Source: an uncultured Thiohalocapsa sp.
GTDB taxonomy: Bacteria > Pseudomonadota > Gammaproteobacteria > Chromatiales > Chromatiaceae
Direction of reading: 5' to 3'
NCBI RefSeq assembly: GCF_913063425.1
Contig: NZ_CAJXYK010000027.1
Coordinates: 16,543 to 80,542 of the forward strand
Length of the DNA: 64,000 nucleotides
The notes under the pieces were generated by a model. The model was not told the origin of the DNA. It ran no database searches and saw nothing but the letters and a program-made list of their open reading frames with translations. This document shows, piece by piece, positions 9,436 to 17,108 of this stretch. Positions within the stretch are counted from its first letter, which is position 1. Every line of letters starts with the position of its first letter. The position numbers and the translations under genes are program-made.

Positions 9436-10389
9436 ATGAGCGAGCAGGGGCAGAGCGCCGGCGCGCTGTCGGTGCCCGGGCGCATCGGCATCGACCTCGG
9501 CGGCACCAAGATCGAGGGCGCGGTGTTGACGGCGGCGGGAGAGCTGCGCCAGCGCCGCCGCATCCCCACCCCGCGACACGACTACGACGCCACCCTCACC
9601 GCCATCGCCGAGCTGGCCACAGCGCTCAGCACGGAAGGCCCCTGTGCCGCCGGCATCGGCGTCGGCACTCCGGGCGCCATCTCGCCCTTCGACGGCCGAC
9701 TGCGCAACGCCAACTCTATCTGGCTCAACGGCCGCACGCTGGAGGCCGATCTCGCGCGCCGGCTCGGGCGTCCGGTGCGCATTGCCAATGATGCCGACTG
9801 CTTCGCACTGTCGGAGGCCACGGACGGCGCCGCCGCCGGTGCAGCGAGCGTCTTCGGTGTGATCATCGGCACCGGCACCGGCGGCGGCATCGTGGTGCAT
9901 GGGCGCCTGCTGCAAGGCCCCAACGCCATCGCCGGCGAATGGGGCCACAATCCCCTGCCCTGGCCGCAGCCCGACGAGCTGCCGGGACCGCCCTGCTACT
10001 GCGGCCGGCACGGCTGCATCGAGACCTTCTGCTCCGGCCCCGGGCTCAGCGCCGCCTTCGAGCGGGCCACGGGGCGGCGCCTGGACGCCGCGGCCATCGC
10101 CGCCGCCGCGGCAGCGGGGGATGCGGGCGCCGAGGCGACGCTTCAGACCTACGAACAGCGCCTCGCCCGGGCCCTGGCGGCGGTGATCAACCTGCTGGAC
10201 CCGGACGTGATCGTGCTCGGCGGCGGGCTGTCGAAGCTTGAGCGCCTGTACCGGCATCTACCCGCTCTGGTGGCCGAGCACGTCTTCTCCGACGGCCTCG
10301 CCACGCGCATCCTGCCGCCGCGCTTCGGCGACAGCAGCGGCGTGCGCGGGGCGGCGATGTTATGGCCGGACATTGGGCTCCAAGGCTGA
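9436..10389 (+). CDS. ROK-family sugar kinase (N-acetylglucosamine kinase or fructokinase type)
   Basis: This 317-residue cytoplasmic kinase phosphorylates a hexose or amino sugar with ATP. The phosphate-binding loop GIDLGGTKIEG is near residue 17. The catalytic region GVGTPG and the zinc-binding ROK signature CYCGRHGCIETF are intact. Length is typical for NagK/Mak. Substrate cannot be fixed from sequence alone. The nearest chromosomal gene beyond the integron relic on the right is nagZ, which releases N-acetylglucosamine during wall recycling, so NagK-like activity is a reasonable inference. It probably belongs to one transcript with the upstream GTPase gene. Confidence 0.85.
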   Translation: MSEQGQSAGALSVPGRIGIDLGGTKIEGAVLTAAGELRQRRRIPTPRHDYDATLTAIAELATALSTEGPCAAGIGVGTPGAISPFDGRLRNANSIWLNGRTLEADLARRLGRPVRIANDADCFALSEATDGAAAGAASVFGVIIGTGTGGGIVVHGRLLQGPNAIAGEWGHNPLPWPQPDELPGPPCYCGRHGCIETFCSGPGLSAAFERATGRRLDAAAIAAAAAAGDAGAEATLQTYEQRLARALAAVINLLDPDVIVLGGGLSKLERLYRHLPALVAEHVFSDGLATRILPPRFGDSSGVRGAAMLWPDIGLQG

Positions 10390-10656
10390 GGTATCCCCAG
10401 GTTCAGGACTGGAAAGGCAGTGGCCTGGTGCACCCTTCCGACGGGAAACCGGACTCGGATACCAGCCGTCTCGCCGGCGCCCGGCTGACCGGGATCACCG
10501 GCTGGCCAGCCGGCCCGCCGGAGTCGCGGCTCAATCCAGCGTCGGCGGCGTCTGAGCGATAAAAAGGCACCTGCAGCGGTCGCCCGCCGGAAACGGCCTC
10601 CACATAATGTGCATTGGGAAGCGCCATGTCACGCAGACAACACAAGAAAGAAATAT

Positions 10657-10798
10657 CTCGCGCAGAGACGCGAAGACGCAAAGAAGAAGAGAAAAGCGTA
10701 TTGGTGACAGCGACCAACCAGCTTTCTTAAGCTTTGCGTCTCTGCGTCTCTGCGTCTTTGCGTCTTTGCGTCTTTGCGTCTTTGCGTCTCTGCGCGAG
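10657..10798. repeat. Inverted repeat built from the 8-bp unit GCGTCTYT
   Basis: The right arm holds seven tandem octamers (GCGTCTCT or GCGTCTTT) at 10736-10791 and ends in GCGCGAG. The left arm at 10657-10684 is the reverse complement with fewer units (CTCGCGCAGAGACGCGAAGACG...). About 50 bases lie between the arms. This kind of sequence is scattered in many environmental bacterial genomes and is commonly mis-annotated as protein. Its two long arms could fold into a hairpin in RNA or single-stranded DNA. Function is unknown; replication slippage would explain the unequal arms. Confidence 0.85.
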
Positions 10799-11131
10799 CT
10801 TCTTCTATTAGTCCCGCTGCGCAAGCCTCTTCTCGCCGCGTCGAAACAGCTTGCGACTTCATTTCAAGGTCGTACCCCGCGCGGCATGGGTGATCGCCCG
10901 GCTCCAGCAGCGCAGCTTGAGCGCCCGCTCGCCATCATGCTCGGACCGGAGAGCAGGACGGACCAGGATGCGTCCGCCCCCGCCGACGATGACCCAGCCG
11001 CATCAGCCCCGTCGAGCGCCGACACTGACCCACCGCGCCACGATCGGGGCGGGGGCGCGGGGGTCGCTTCGGCCAGCCCTGACCTTGTGCCGGACCGGCG
11101 GCCCTCTCACGGGCCGGACTCTGGCGCTCTG

Positions 11132-11176
11132 GCTCCCACGCTCCAGCGTGGGAGCTGGGGCGGACGCTCTGCGTCC
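11132..11176. repeat. Paired perfect palindromes of a dispersed hairpin repeat
   Basis: GCTCCCACGCT and its exact reverse complement flank two bases (11132-11155). A second palindrome, GGACGC-TCT-GCGTCC (11162-11176), follows directly. The arrangement resembles REP-like palindromic units found in multiple copies in gammaproteobacteria. Only one copy is in this window. No gene is supported in the surrounding 10390-11416 stretch apart from the repeats listed. Confidence 0.7.
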
Positions 11177-11416
11177 CGTCGCGCTGGTTACGTGGTGGTC
11201 GGAGTCATGATCAAGGCCCTCACATGCATGGCCGCTGACGGCCGCCCTGCGGCAAGGACCTCCGTCGGACCCGTCCGCCTCACCCCGGCAACGCCCCTGC
11301 ACTGCCCGCCTCCACCCTCGCGCCGGGGGCCCCACAACACCAAAACCAGTGGACTGCCTCTCACCAGCGCCGCCGGCCTGGAGGTTGACACGTAGGGGGG
11401 CAGCGCCCATGCCGCC

Positions 11417-11818
11417 CAGCAGCGCATCCGCCGGACGGCGCACGGCGCCCCCGCCGCGCTGAAGCACATGCATCACGGACGCATCGATGTGGTCTCGCTT
11501 GATGCGGCCGGTGATCGGGTCCCGCGAGCGGTGCGACGCCGGGAAGACATACCACTCGCGCCCCGACAGCCGCCCCAGCACCGCCGCCATCTCCTCCCGA
11601 TTGAGCACCACAGTCACATACTCGCGCTGCTTGGCCCGGTTGATCCCACTCGGTGCGATAGCTGTCGTGGCGCGCTCTGATCCGCTCCCGCACCTGTTCC
11701 AGCAGCCGCGGCGCGCGCCGGCCGGGCTCCGGCAGGGTGTGACCGGATGCCGGTGCCGGCGGGCATGTGATGCGTTGCGGCGCGACTGTTCGGCCCGCTG
11801 CCTGGTTAGCGGCTGCAT
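11417..11818 (-). pseudogene. intI: Integron integrase (intI), frameshifted and internally deleted
   Basis: Pieces of a tyrosine recombinase of the integron type are visible in order on the minus strand. A start (MQPLTRQ...) with GGAGGA upstream is followed after a frameshift by PRLLEQVRERIRARHDSYRTE, the N-terminal DNA-binding domain. Next come VTVVLNREEMAAVLGRLSG (the linker before the catalytic domain), REWYVFPASHRSRDPITG (the integron-specific region) and HVLQRGGGAVRRPADALL (the C-terminus after the last Tyr region). The stretches containing the catalytic Arg, His and Tyr residues are missing. The remaining 400 bases represent a gene normally near 1000 bases, so it is a pseudogene with at least three deletions. 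Confidence 0.8.
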
Positions 11819-11938
11819 GACAAATCCTCCAGGCTCTCCAATACTGTCTTTAAAAACAGTTCTCGAACTGACTGCAAGCCCGTGTGCAACGCGCACCGCT
11901 CCCGCAGTCCTCGGAGTCACACCGTGCACACCCGCGCA

Positions 11939-12181
11939 GCCCGCATAAGCAACCTGCGACGACGCTTCCACTGAGACGCTAAACACTGTGTTCTATCAAT
12001 GTTTACTGGCACACCACACCCTCGCCACAGCCGGGCTTATGCGGCTGATCGACCGTCCTGAGGCGTATATGCGGCCAACACGCCACATAAGCCCCCAAGA
12101 ATGCAAGCACCGTTCGTCCCTAAGGTGCTGGACATGGACGGACACTTCTGGTTCGATGTGTGCAGCCGGGGGCTTATGCGG
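11939..12181. repeat. Cluster of TTATGCGG-containing repeats in the presumptive attI region
   Basis: The motif GGGCTTATGCGG occurs in direct orientation at 12034 and 12170, each preceded by CAGCCG. Inverted copies are at 11940 (CCGCATAAGC) and 12085 (CCACATAAGCCCCC). The inverted pair 12085/12168 (14 bases) encloses about 70 bases. The cluster lies between the dead intI and the first cassette, where attI should be. It may be a family of recombinase-binding sites or a small mobile insertion; neither can be settled by eye. Confidence 0.6.
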
Positions 12182-12256
12182 ATCGTTGAGTCGCCGAATA
12201 GATGTCGGGCTTGGAACAAGTCCCGCCGTCATCCCAAAAACTCGTCTACTAGCATC

Positions 12257-12496
12257 ATGAAGCGGAGAATGATCTTGCGGCTCATGCGTAGTATTGTCAC
12301 TATTCCATCTCTCGCAATCGCACTAGTAGGCTGCGCTAGCGCCCCATCTTGGCATAAGGAGGGGGTCAGCCCGAGAGATCGTGTCTCGGAGCAGTCCGCT
12401 TGCAAATACGAGATTATGAAGTACCGATTGCCAGCAAGCGAACGACAGATCGCTTACCAAGAATGCATGAAATCAAAGGGCTTCAGACTCCGGTAA
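12257..12496 (+). CDS. Small lipoprotein of integron cassette 1
   Basis: The 79-residue product has a basic start (MKRRM), a hydrophobic stretch and a lipobox ending ALVGC, so it should be lipidated. The short mature domain is charged, with two further cysteines (ACKYEIM and YQECMKSKGF) that could form a disulfide. GC content is lower than in neighbouring chromosomal genes, as usual for cassette genes. It lies about 100 bases before attC1 and reads in the cassette direction. No strong ribosome-binding site is seen; ATGs at 12269 and 12284 are possible alternative starts. Family not recognised. Confidence 0.65.
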   Translation: MKRRMILRLMRSIVTIPSLAIALVGCASAPSWHKEGVSPRDRVSEQSACKYEIMKYRLPASERQIAYQECMKSKGFRLR

Positions 12497-12599
12497 GGGC
12501 TATATGGAACACGGTAATGACTTCCGCATGCCGCTTCGAGCGAACCGAGGCGGAAGGGGGCCGAGCTCAATAAGCACCCCACCGAACCAATGAGAAGAC

Positions 12600-12694
12600 G
12601 CCCAACGATTGCACCAGCCCGAGCGCATGCTGCCGAGCCGCCGCTGACGCGGGCGGCTCGGCAGCATGCGCTCGGGCTGTGCATAACGTTATAG
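12600..12694 (+). other. attC recombination site 1
   Basis: The site begins with GCCCAAC (R'' type) and ends with GTTATAG (R' type), with the predicted cleavage point between G and TT at 12688. Between them, two 28-base arms (12615-12642 and 12652-12679) are perfect reverse complements around a 9-base loop. The outer L boxes (ATTGCAC / TGCAT) pair imperfectly. This is the expected layout of an attC folded as single-stranded DNA. The perfectly matched arms are longer than in most attC sites. Confidence 0.75.
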
Positions 12695-12869
12695 CGCCGA
12701 GCAAAGCTCGGCGTCTCTTGCCGGGAGAAAGTCCCGGACGGGTAACGGCCAGCCACCCACCCGTATCGAGTGTTGGTCCGGTTGCGGAGCTTTGTGCCGT
12801 GCGAACAGAAAGCCGGGCAAGCGTACACAGAGAATCCTGTAGGCCGTAGGGGTGGTCGCGCACCCTGAA

Positions 12870-13470
12870 GTGCGCCTCGTGCGGATCAGGGCAGCTTCGA
12901 GAAAGCTAACCCGCGGATGGCGACAGTGTTAACGTCCTGGAAGCCAACATGAAGCACGCGCTAAGGGCGAGCGTGTGGATGTCCGCCGGAGTCCTCAGGC
13001 TGATGTATGCAGGAAGAGAGGCGTCAGAGAGCTCGGGAAGCCCCGAAGGCTCCTGTACGAGGTGAAACGATGAAACCGACCGGGCTGGGACACGAACGGG
13101 TGGAAAGCCCACTTGTTCACAGGCTGGCGGCGTGCGCTCGCGTGGAGTCGTCGAACAGGGAGCGCGCGGGCAGGCGGGAGATCGCCGCATGCCGACCGGG
13201 TATCTTATCGGGCATAGTAGTCGGAGATCGGGAAAGCCGGCCACATCGCGAAGGACCCGACGGCAGCACCCAGCTCGGAAAGGAAACTCGTGCCGGACAT
13301 GCAGGATCGGATCAACACGAGCCAACCTCACTGCGGGGACTAAGCAACTGGACCATGAAACGGGCAACTGTGACGGTCCGCTTGATAAGCTGGTGCAATC
13401 GAGGAACCGGATGCGGGAAAACCGCTCGTCCGGGTCTGTGGCGGGGGCTCCGGGTAACCGGAGTCCCTAC
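12870..13470 (+). ncRNA. Group II intron-like ribozyme without an intron-encoded protein
   Basis: The 3' end shows a domain V-like hairpin (GGAACCGGATGCGGGAAAAC then CGCTCGTCCGGGTC) followed by a domain VI-like hairpin (GGGGCTCCGG-GTAA-CCGGAGTCCC) ending in CTAC at 13470. About 540 bases of highly structured sequence precede it, starting near GTGCGCC at 12870, which fits the GUGYG 5' rule. The 5' end is uncertain: structured sequence extends back to about 12700. No reverse transcriptase/maturase ORF lies in the domain IV position, so it is either ORF-less or deleted. Domain V has an A-G mismatch and an odd loop, hinting at decay. Confidence 0.6.
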
Positions 13471-13522
13471 GCCGGGTCCCTTTCCGCGGAGTCCAAATCG
13501 TGCGCCAAGACTCTTCGCTTCC

Positions 13523-13801
13523 GTGCTTCTCGTCTGCGTCGTACAGACGCCGGCGACTGCAGGCGGCACTCAAAGCTGTTACGACTTGGTAGAAACCTGC
13601 AAAGAGAACTGCGACTCTGATGCGGCCAATCAGCAGGAACCGTACCGAATGGCCCAATGTCAATATTCGCTCATCAGGCAAGGGCAGTCTCGGAGCGTCC
13701 GGGTTGGAGCGAAGTATCGCGCTCTAGGCGTTTCCGTTGCTGACGGGATACAGTGGTTCCGGCTTGGCACTCACGCCGAATACGACAAGCTCATGGGCTA
13801 A
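13523..13801 (+). CDS. Small secreted Cys-rich protein of integron cassette 2
   Basis: The frame runs from just after the intron-like RNA to a TAA inside attC2. It shows a hydrophobic signal (SVLLVCVVQTPATAGG) followed by a mature domain with cysteines in CYDLVETCKENC and QCQYSL, then a conserved-looking DGIQWFRLG end. The start is unclear: GTG 13523 is the only usual start codon near the signal peptide and leaves the signal without positive charge. The true 5' end may instead lie beyond the intron-like insertion and be joined by splicing. Composition is less GC-rich than neighbours. Family not recognised. Confidence 0.5.
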   Translation: MLLVCVVQTPATAGGTQSCYDLVETCKENCDSDAANQQEPYRMAQCQYSLIRQGQSRSVRVGAKYRALGVSVADGIQWFRLGTHAEYDKLMG

Positions 13802-13883
13802 CTGCATCATCCCAACCGCTTGCTGGCCAAGCGTCGCTTCGCTCCCCTGGCCAGCAAGCGCCGGGCTGCGCACAACGTTGCAC
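13796..13883 (+). other. attC recombination site 2
   Basis: The candidate runs from GGCTAAC (overlapping the stop codon of the cassette gene) to GTTGCAC. Arms CGCTTGCTGGCCA (13817-13829) and TGGCCAGCAAGCG (13848-13860) are exact reverse complements. The outer boxes pair partly (AACTGC... against GCGCACAACGTT). The R' core departs from the GTTRRRY consensus at one position. It closes cassette 2 and abuts nagZ. Confidence 0.6.
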
Positions 13884-13916
13884 CGCAAACGCCGTCCCCT
13901 CGCTCGCCGGCGAGCC

Positions 13917-15041
13917 CTAGGCCGCGGTCGCCGCCGCGCGGAGCGCCGCCGCCACGGCTTGATGCTCGGGCGTGCCGATGCGCCCGGCGACCTGATTCGG
14001 GTCGATGTCCGGCTGCGCCCTCAGCACCGACGCCTTGATCCGGCGGATGCGCGCCAGCGATGCCTCGACCCGCACACGCGGCACCTCCCCGGCCGCGATC
14101 TGCGCCGCCAGCGCCTCCATCAGCGCGAACTGGATGTCGGTCTGCGGATGGCGGCCGTCCAACCCGCCGCCGCCGCCGATGAACAAGTCGCAGCCGGCGC
14201 CCACGGCGCGCCGGGCCAGCTCCGCCGGCGGCCAACGGCCCCAGACGCCGCGCATTTCCATGTTGTCGGTGACGATGAGTCCGTCGAAGCCCATCTCCTC
14301 CCGCAGCAGGCCGGTGAGAATGGACCGGGACAGGGTCGCGGGCCAGTCCGGGTCCAGGGCGGGATACAGGACATGGGCCGTCATCATGGCGGCGACGCCG
14401 GCGCCCGCCGCATCCCGGAACGGCGGCAGCTCGATATCCTCCAGTGACTCGCGGTCCCGGTTCACCACCGGCAGCCCGACGTGGGAGTCCACATCGGTGT
14501 CGCCATGGCCCGGGAAGTGCTTGCCGCAGGCCATGAGCCCCTGGGCCTGATAGGCTGCGACCACGGCGCGGGCGACCGCCGAGACGAGTTCCGGCGTGCC
14601 GCCGTAGGCGCGGTCGCCGATGATGGGATTGTCCGGATTGCTGTCCACGTCCAGCACCGGCGCGAAGTTGAAATTGATGCCGACGGCGGTGAGCTCCGCC
14701 GCCGTCACCGCCGCGGCCTGCTGCACCAGCGCCAGCGAGCCGCTGCGCGCATAGAGCCGGCCCAGCACCCGCGCCGCGGGCAGCTCCGTGAAGGGCGCGC
14801 GCAGGCGCGCCACGCGACCGCCCTCCTGGTCCACGCTGATGAGCGGCGGGTCGTCCGCGGGATACAGGCGGCGCAGGTCCCGGCACAGTCGCGCCACCTG
14901 CTCCGGTGCGGCGATGTTGCGCCGGAACAGGATGAAGCCCGCGGGCCGCCAGCGCCGGACGGTCTCCGCCAGGGCCGCGTCCACGGCAAGGCCGTCGAAG
15001 CCCAGAATGAACAGCCCTCCGGCGAGGTGGCTTGCAGGCAT
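13917..15041 (-). CDS. nagZ: Beta-N-acetylhexosaminidase, GH3 family
   Basis: The 374-residue cytoplasmic enzyme removes N-acetylglucosamine from anhydromuropeptides in peptidoglycan recycling. The NagZ signature KHFPGHGDTDVDSH, which carries the catalytic-loop His/Asp pair, is intact. SVDQEGGRVARL and the nucleophile region IVTDNMEM are also intact. Length is slightly above the common 330-350. The track's start is 46 codons upstream; I use MPASHLAGG because homology to the (beta/alpha)8 barrel starts there. It is transcribed divergently from nrtR and its 3' end faces the integron relic. Confidence 0.92.
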   Translation of the reverse strand: MPASHLAGGLFILGFDGLAVDAALAETVRRWRPAGFILFRRNIAAPEQVARLCRDLRRLYPADDPPLISVDQEGGRVARLRAPFTELPAARVLGRLYARSGSLALVQQAAAVTAAELTAVGINFNFAPVLDVDSNPDNPIIGDRAYGGTPELVSAVARAVVAAYQAQGLMACGKHFPGHGDTDVDSHVGLPVVNRDRESLEDIELPPFRDAAGAGVAAMMTAHVLYPALDPDWPATLSRSILTGLLREEMGFDGLIVTDNMEMRGVWGRWPPAELARRAVGAGCDLFIGGGGGLDGRHPQTDIQFALMEALAAQIAAGEVPRVRVEASLARIRRIKASVLRAQPDIDPNQVAGRIGTPEHQAVAAALRAAATAA

Positions 15042-15164
15042 GGCGGCAGCTCCGGGCGCCCGCGACGGCGCCGTTGGTTGGCAACGGCGGCCATTATAGG
15101 CGCCGCACTCGCTGCGGCTCCCCGGCACTCGCCCAGGGCATGAGCCGGCGGCGCCCTTGCGCTG

Positions 15165-15179
15165 GTGTACCCGGTACAC
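15165..15179. promoter_or_regulatory. Perfect palindrome GTGTAC-CCG-GTACAC, candidate NrtR operator
   Basis: Two exact 6-base half-sites separated by three bases lie 52 bases before the nrtR start and 124 bases before the nagZ start. NrtR proteins usually autoregulate and control NAD-biosynthesis genes, and nadA is the next gene. The palindrome is followed by TATGTT and AATACA hexamers that could be promoter elements. Assignment to NrtR is inference from position. Confidence 0.5.
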
Positions 15180-15230
15180 TATGTTTCAATACAGGTGTCC
15201 ATCGCAGCGCCGGCGCGTCGCCCCAAGGCC

Positions 15231-15911
15231 ATGTCCGCACCCAAGCCGCATTGCTACAGCCACCCGCACCCCGCGGTGACCACGGACATCGCCGTGTTCA
15301 CCCTCCGCGAGGATGCCCTTCAGCTGCTGCTGATCCGTCGCGGCAACCCGCCCTTCGCCGGCACCTGGGCGCTGCCGGGCGGCTTTCTCGACATCGACGA
15401 GGACCTGGATGCCTGTGCCGCCCGCGAGCTCGCCGAGGAAACCGGCGTGCAGGATGTCTACCTGGAGCAGCTCTACACCTTCGGCACCGTGGGCCGGGAC
15501 CCCCGCGAGCGGGTGGTGAGCGTCGCCTATTTCGCACTGGCCCCGGCGGAGCGCCTGGCGGTGCAGGCAGGCGACGACGCCGCCGACGCGGCCTGGTTCC
15601 GGCTGGATGCGCTGCCGGCGCTCGCCTTCGACCACGCCGACATCATCGCCACCGCCCACCGCCGGCTGCTGGCAAAGCTGGACTACTCCACCATCGCCTT
15701 CCAGCTGTTGCCGGAGACCTTCACCCTCGGCGAGCTGCAGCAGGTCTACGAGACGCTGCTTGACGCCGAGCTCGACAAGCGCAACTTCCGCAAGTGGGCA
15801 CTGGCGCTCGCGCAGATCGAGGCCACCGGCGAGGTGCGCAGGCGGGGCAGTCACCGCCCCGCCCGCCTCTACCGGCTCACGGACCGCGAGCGTGTGACCT
15901 ATCTCAGGTGA
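15231..15911 (+). CDS. nrtR: NrtR-type regulator: Nudix domain fused to winged helix
   Basis: The 226-residue protein has an N-terminal Nudix domain (about residues 15-140) and a C-terminal winged-helix region ([15 protein letters not shown]...RNFRKW...RPARLYRL), the layout of NrtR repressors of NAD metabolism that sense ADP-ribose. The Nudix box fits G-x5-E-x7-RELAEETG completely, so unlike many NrtR proteins it may still hydrolyse substrate. nadA begins 70 bases downstream, and a perfect palindrome lies upstream, both matching an NAD regulator. I start at MSAPKPH rather than the track start 22 codons earlier because homology begins there. Confidence 0.88.
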   Translation: MSAPKPHCYSHPHPAVTTDIAVFTLREDALQLLLIRRGNPPFAGTWALPGGFLDIDEDLDACAARELAEETGVQDVYLEQLYTFGTVGRDPRERVVSVAYFALAPAERLAVQAGDDAADAAWFRLDALPALAFDHADIIATAHRRLLAKLDYSTIAFQLLPETFTLGELQQVYETLLDAELDKRNFRKWALALAQIEATGEVRRRGSHRPARLYRLTDRERVTYLR

Positions 15912-15981
15912 CGCCCAGGTGACCGCCCAGGTGATGCACGGCGCGCACCCCGCGCGGCATCACCGCCACAGGAGACCGACC

Positions 15982-17067
15982 ATGACGACCACCGCCACCG
16001 ACAACCCGGACCTCAAGACCCTGGTCCGGGACCGCATGCAGGTGCCGAAGCCGCCGCAGTGGCCGCCGCTCGGCGCCGCCGACAAGGCCGCGCTCAAGGA
16101 CCGTATCAAGGCCCTGCTCGCCGAGCAGAACGCCGTGCTGGTGGCGCACTATTACGTCGACGGCGACCTCCAGGCCCTGGCCGAGGAGACCGGCGGCCAT
16201 GTGGCGGATTCACTGGAGATGGCACGCTTCGGCAGCGAGTCGGACGCCGACACCCTGGTGGTCTGCGGCGTGCGCTTCATGGGCGAGACGGCGAAGATCC
16301 TGAACCCCGAGAAACGGGTGCTGATGCCGACGCTGAAGGCCACCTGCTCCCTGGACGAGGGCTGCCCACCGGACGCCTTCGCCGCCTTCTGCGACGCCCA
16401 TCCGGACCGCACGGTGGTGGTCTACGCCAACACCAGTGCCGAAGTGAAGGCCCGCTCGGACTGGGTGGTCACCTCCAGCATCGCACTGCCGGTGGTGGAG
16501 CACCTGCACGCGCAGGGCGAGAAGATTCTCTGGGCGCCGGACAAGCACCTCGGGCACTATGTCCAGCGCATGACGGGTGCCGATGTACTGCTCTGGGACG
16601 GTGCCTGCGTGGTGCACGAGGAGTTCAAGGCCTTCGCGCTGGACCGGGTGCGCCGCCTGCACCCGGACGCCGCGGTGCTGGTGCATCCGGAGTCACCGGA
16701 CGAGGTCGTGGACCAGGCCGACGTGGTCGGCTCGACGACGCAGCTCATCAAGGCCGTCACGGGCATGCCGAACAAGGAGTTCATCGTCGCCACCGACGAG
16801 GGCATCTTCTGGAAGATGCACCAGCTGGCGCCGGACAAGACCCTCATCGCCGCGCCAACCGCCGGCGAGGGCGCCACCTGCGAAAGCTGCGCGCACTGCC
16901 CCTGGATGGCCATGAATGCGCTGCAGAACCTGGAGCAGGTGCTGCGCACCCACGACCAGGAGATCCAGATCCCCGAAGACATCCGCCGGCGCGCCGTGGT
17001 GCCCATCCAGCGCATGCTGGACTTCGCCCGCACACGCGGCATCGGCGCGCGCAAGGACAGCGACTGA
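15982..17067 (+). CDS. nadA: Quinolinate synthase
   Basis: NadA (361 residues) condenses iminoaspartate with dihydroxyacetone phosphate to quinolinate, the first committed step of de novo NAD synthesis, using a [4Fe-4S] cluster. The three cluster cysteines sit in [19 protein letters not shown] and the [10 protein letters not shown] segment. HYYVDGDLQ and the [10 protein letters not shown] region are typical. An AGGAGA six bases before the ATG decides the start. It lies between nrtR and a P-loop ATPase on the same strand, so repression by NrtR is likely. Confidence 0.95.
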   Translation: MTTTATDNPDLKTLVRDRMQVPKPPQWPPLGAADKAALKDRIKALLAEQNAVLVAHYYVDGDLQALAEETGGHVADSLEMARFGSESDADTLVVCGVRFMGETAKILNPEKRVLMPTLKATCSLDEGCPPDAFAAFCDAHPDRTVVVYANTSAEVKARSDWVVTSSIALPVVEHLHAQGEKILWAPDKHLGHYVQRMTGADVLLWDGACVVHEEFKAFALDRVRRLHPDAAVLVHPESPDEVVDQADVVGSTTQLIKAVTGMPNKEFIVATDEGIFWKMHQLAPDKTLIAAPTAGEGATCESCAHCPWMAMNALQNLEQVLRTHDQEIQIPEDIRRRAVVPIQRMLDFARTRGIGARKDSD

Positions 17068-17108
17068 GCGCCGGCCGCGGCGGCTGGCGCCCGCAGCAGA
17101 CGCTCTGG

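Larger units (their letters stand above)
11417..13883. mobile_element. Relic chromosomal integron with two cassettes
   Basis: The parts are in canonical order and orientation: a broken intI pointing left (11417-11818), a presumptive attI zone, then cassettes reading right. Cassette 1 carries a lipoprotein gene and ends at attC1 (12600-12694). Cassette 2 carries a group II intron-like RNA and a small secreted protein, and ends at attC2 (13796-13883). The array stops 33 bases from the end of nagZ. Because the integrase is inactivated, cassettes could now be moved only by an integrase supplied elsewhere. The cassette region is clearly lower in GC than its flanks. Confidence 0.75.

Noticed and set aside
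10531-10824. ORFs with RRDAKTQRRKDAKTQRR or CVFASLRLCVFASLR repeats
   Set aside because: They are translations of the GCGTCTYT octamer array on both strands, a well-known annotation artefact, not proteins.
11003-11986. 327-codon minus-strand ORF presented as one protein
   Set aside because: Only its middle part carries integrase pieces, partly in another frame; the remainder is non-coding sequence and repeats. I report it as a pseudogene instead.
13007-13522. N-terminal half of the 264-codon plus-strand ORF
   Set aside because: It runs through the group II intron-like RNA, where the open frame has no protein-like character; only the 3' part is kept.
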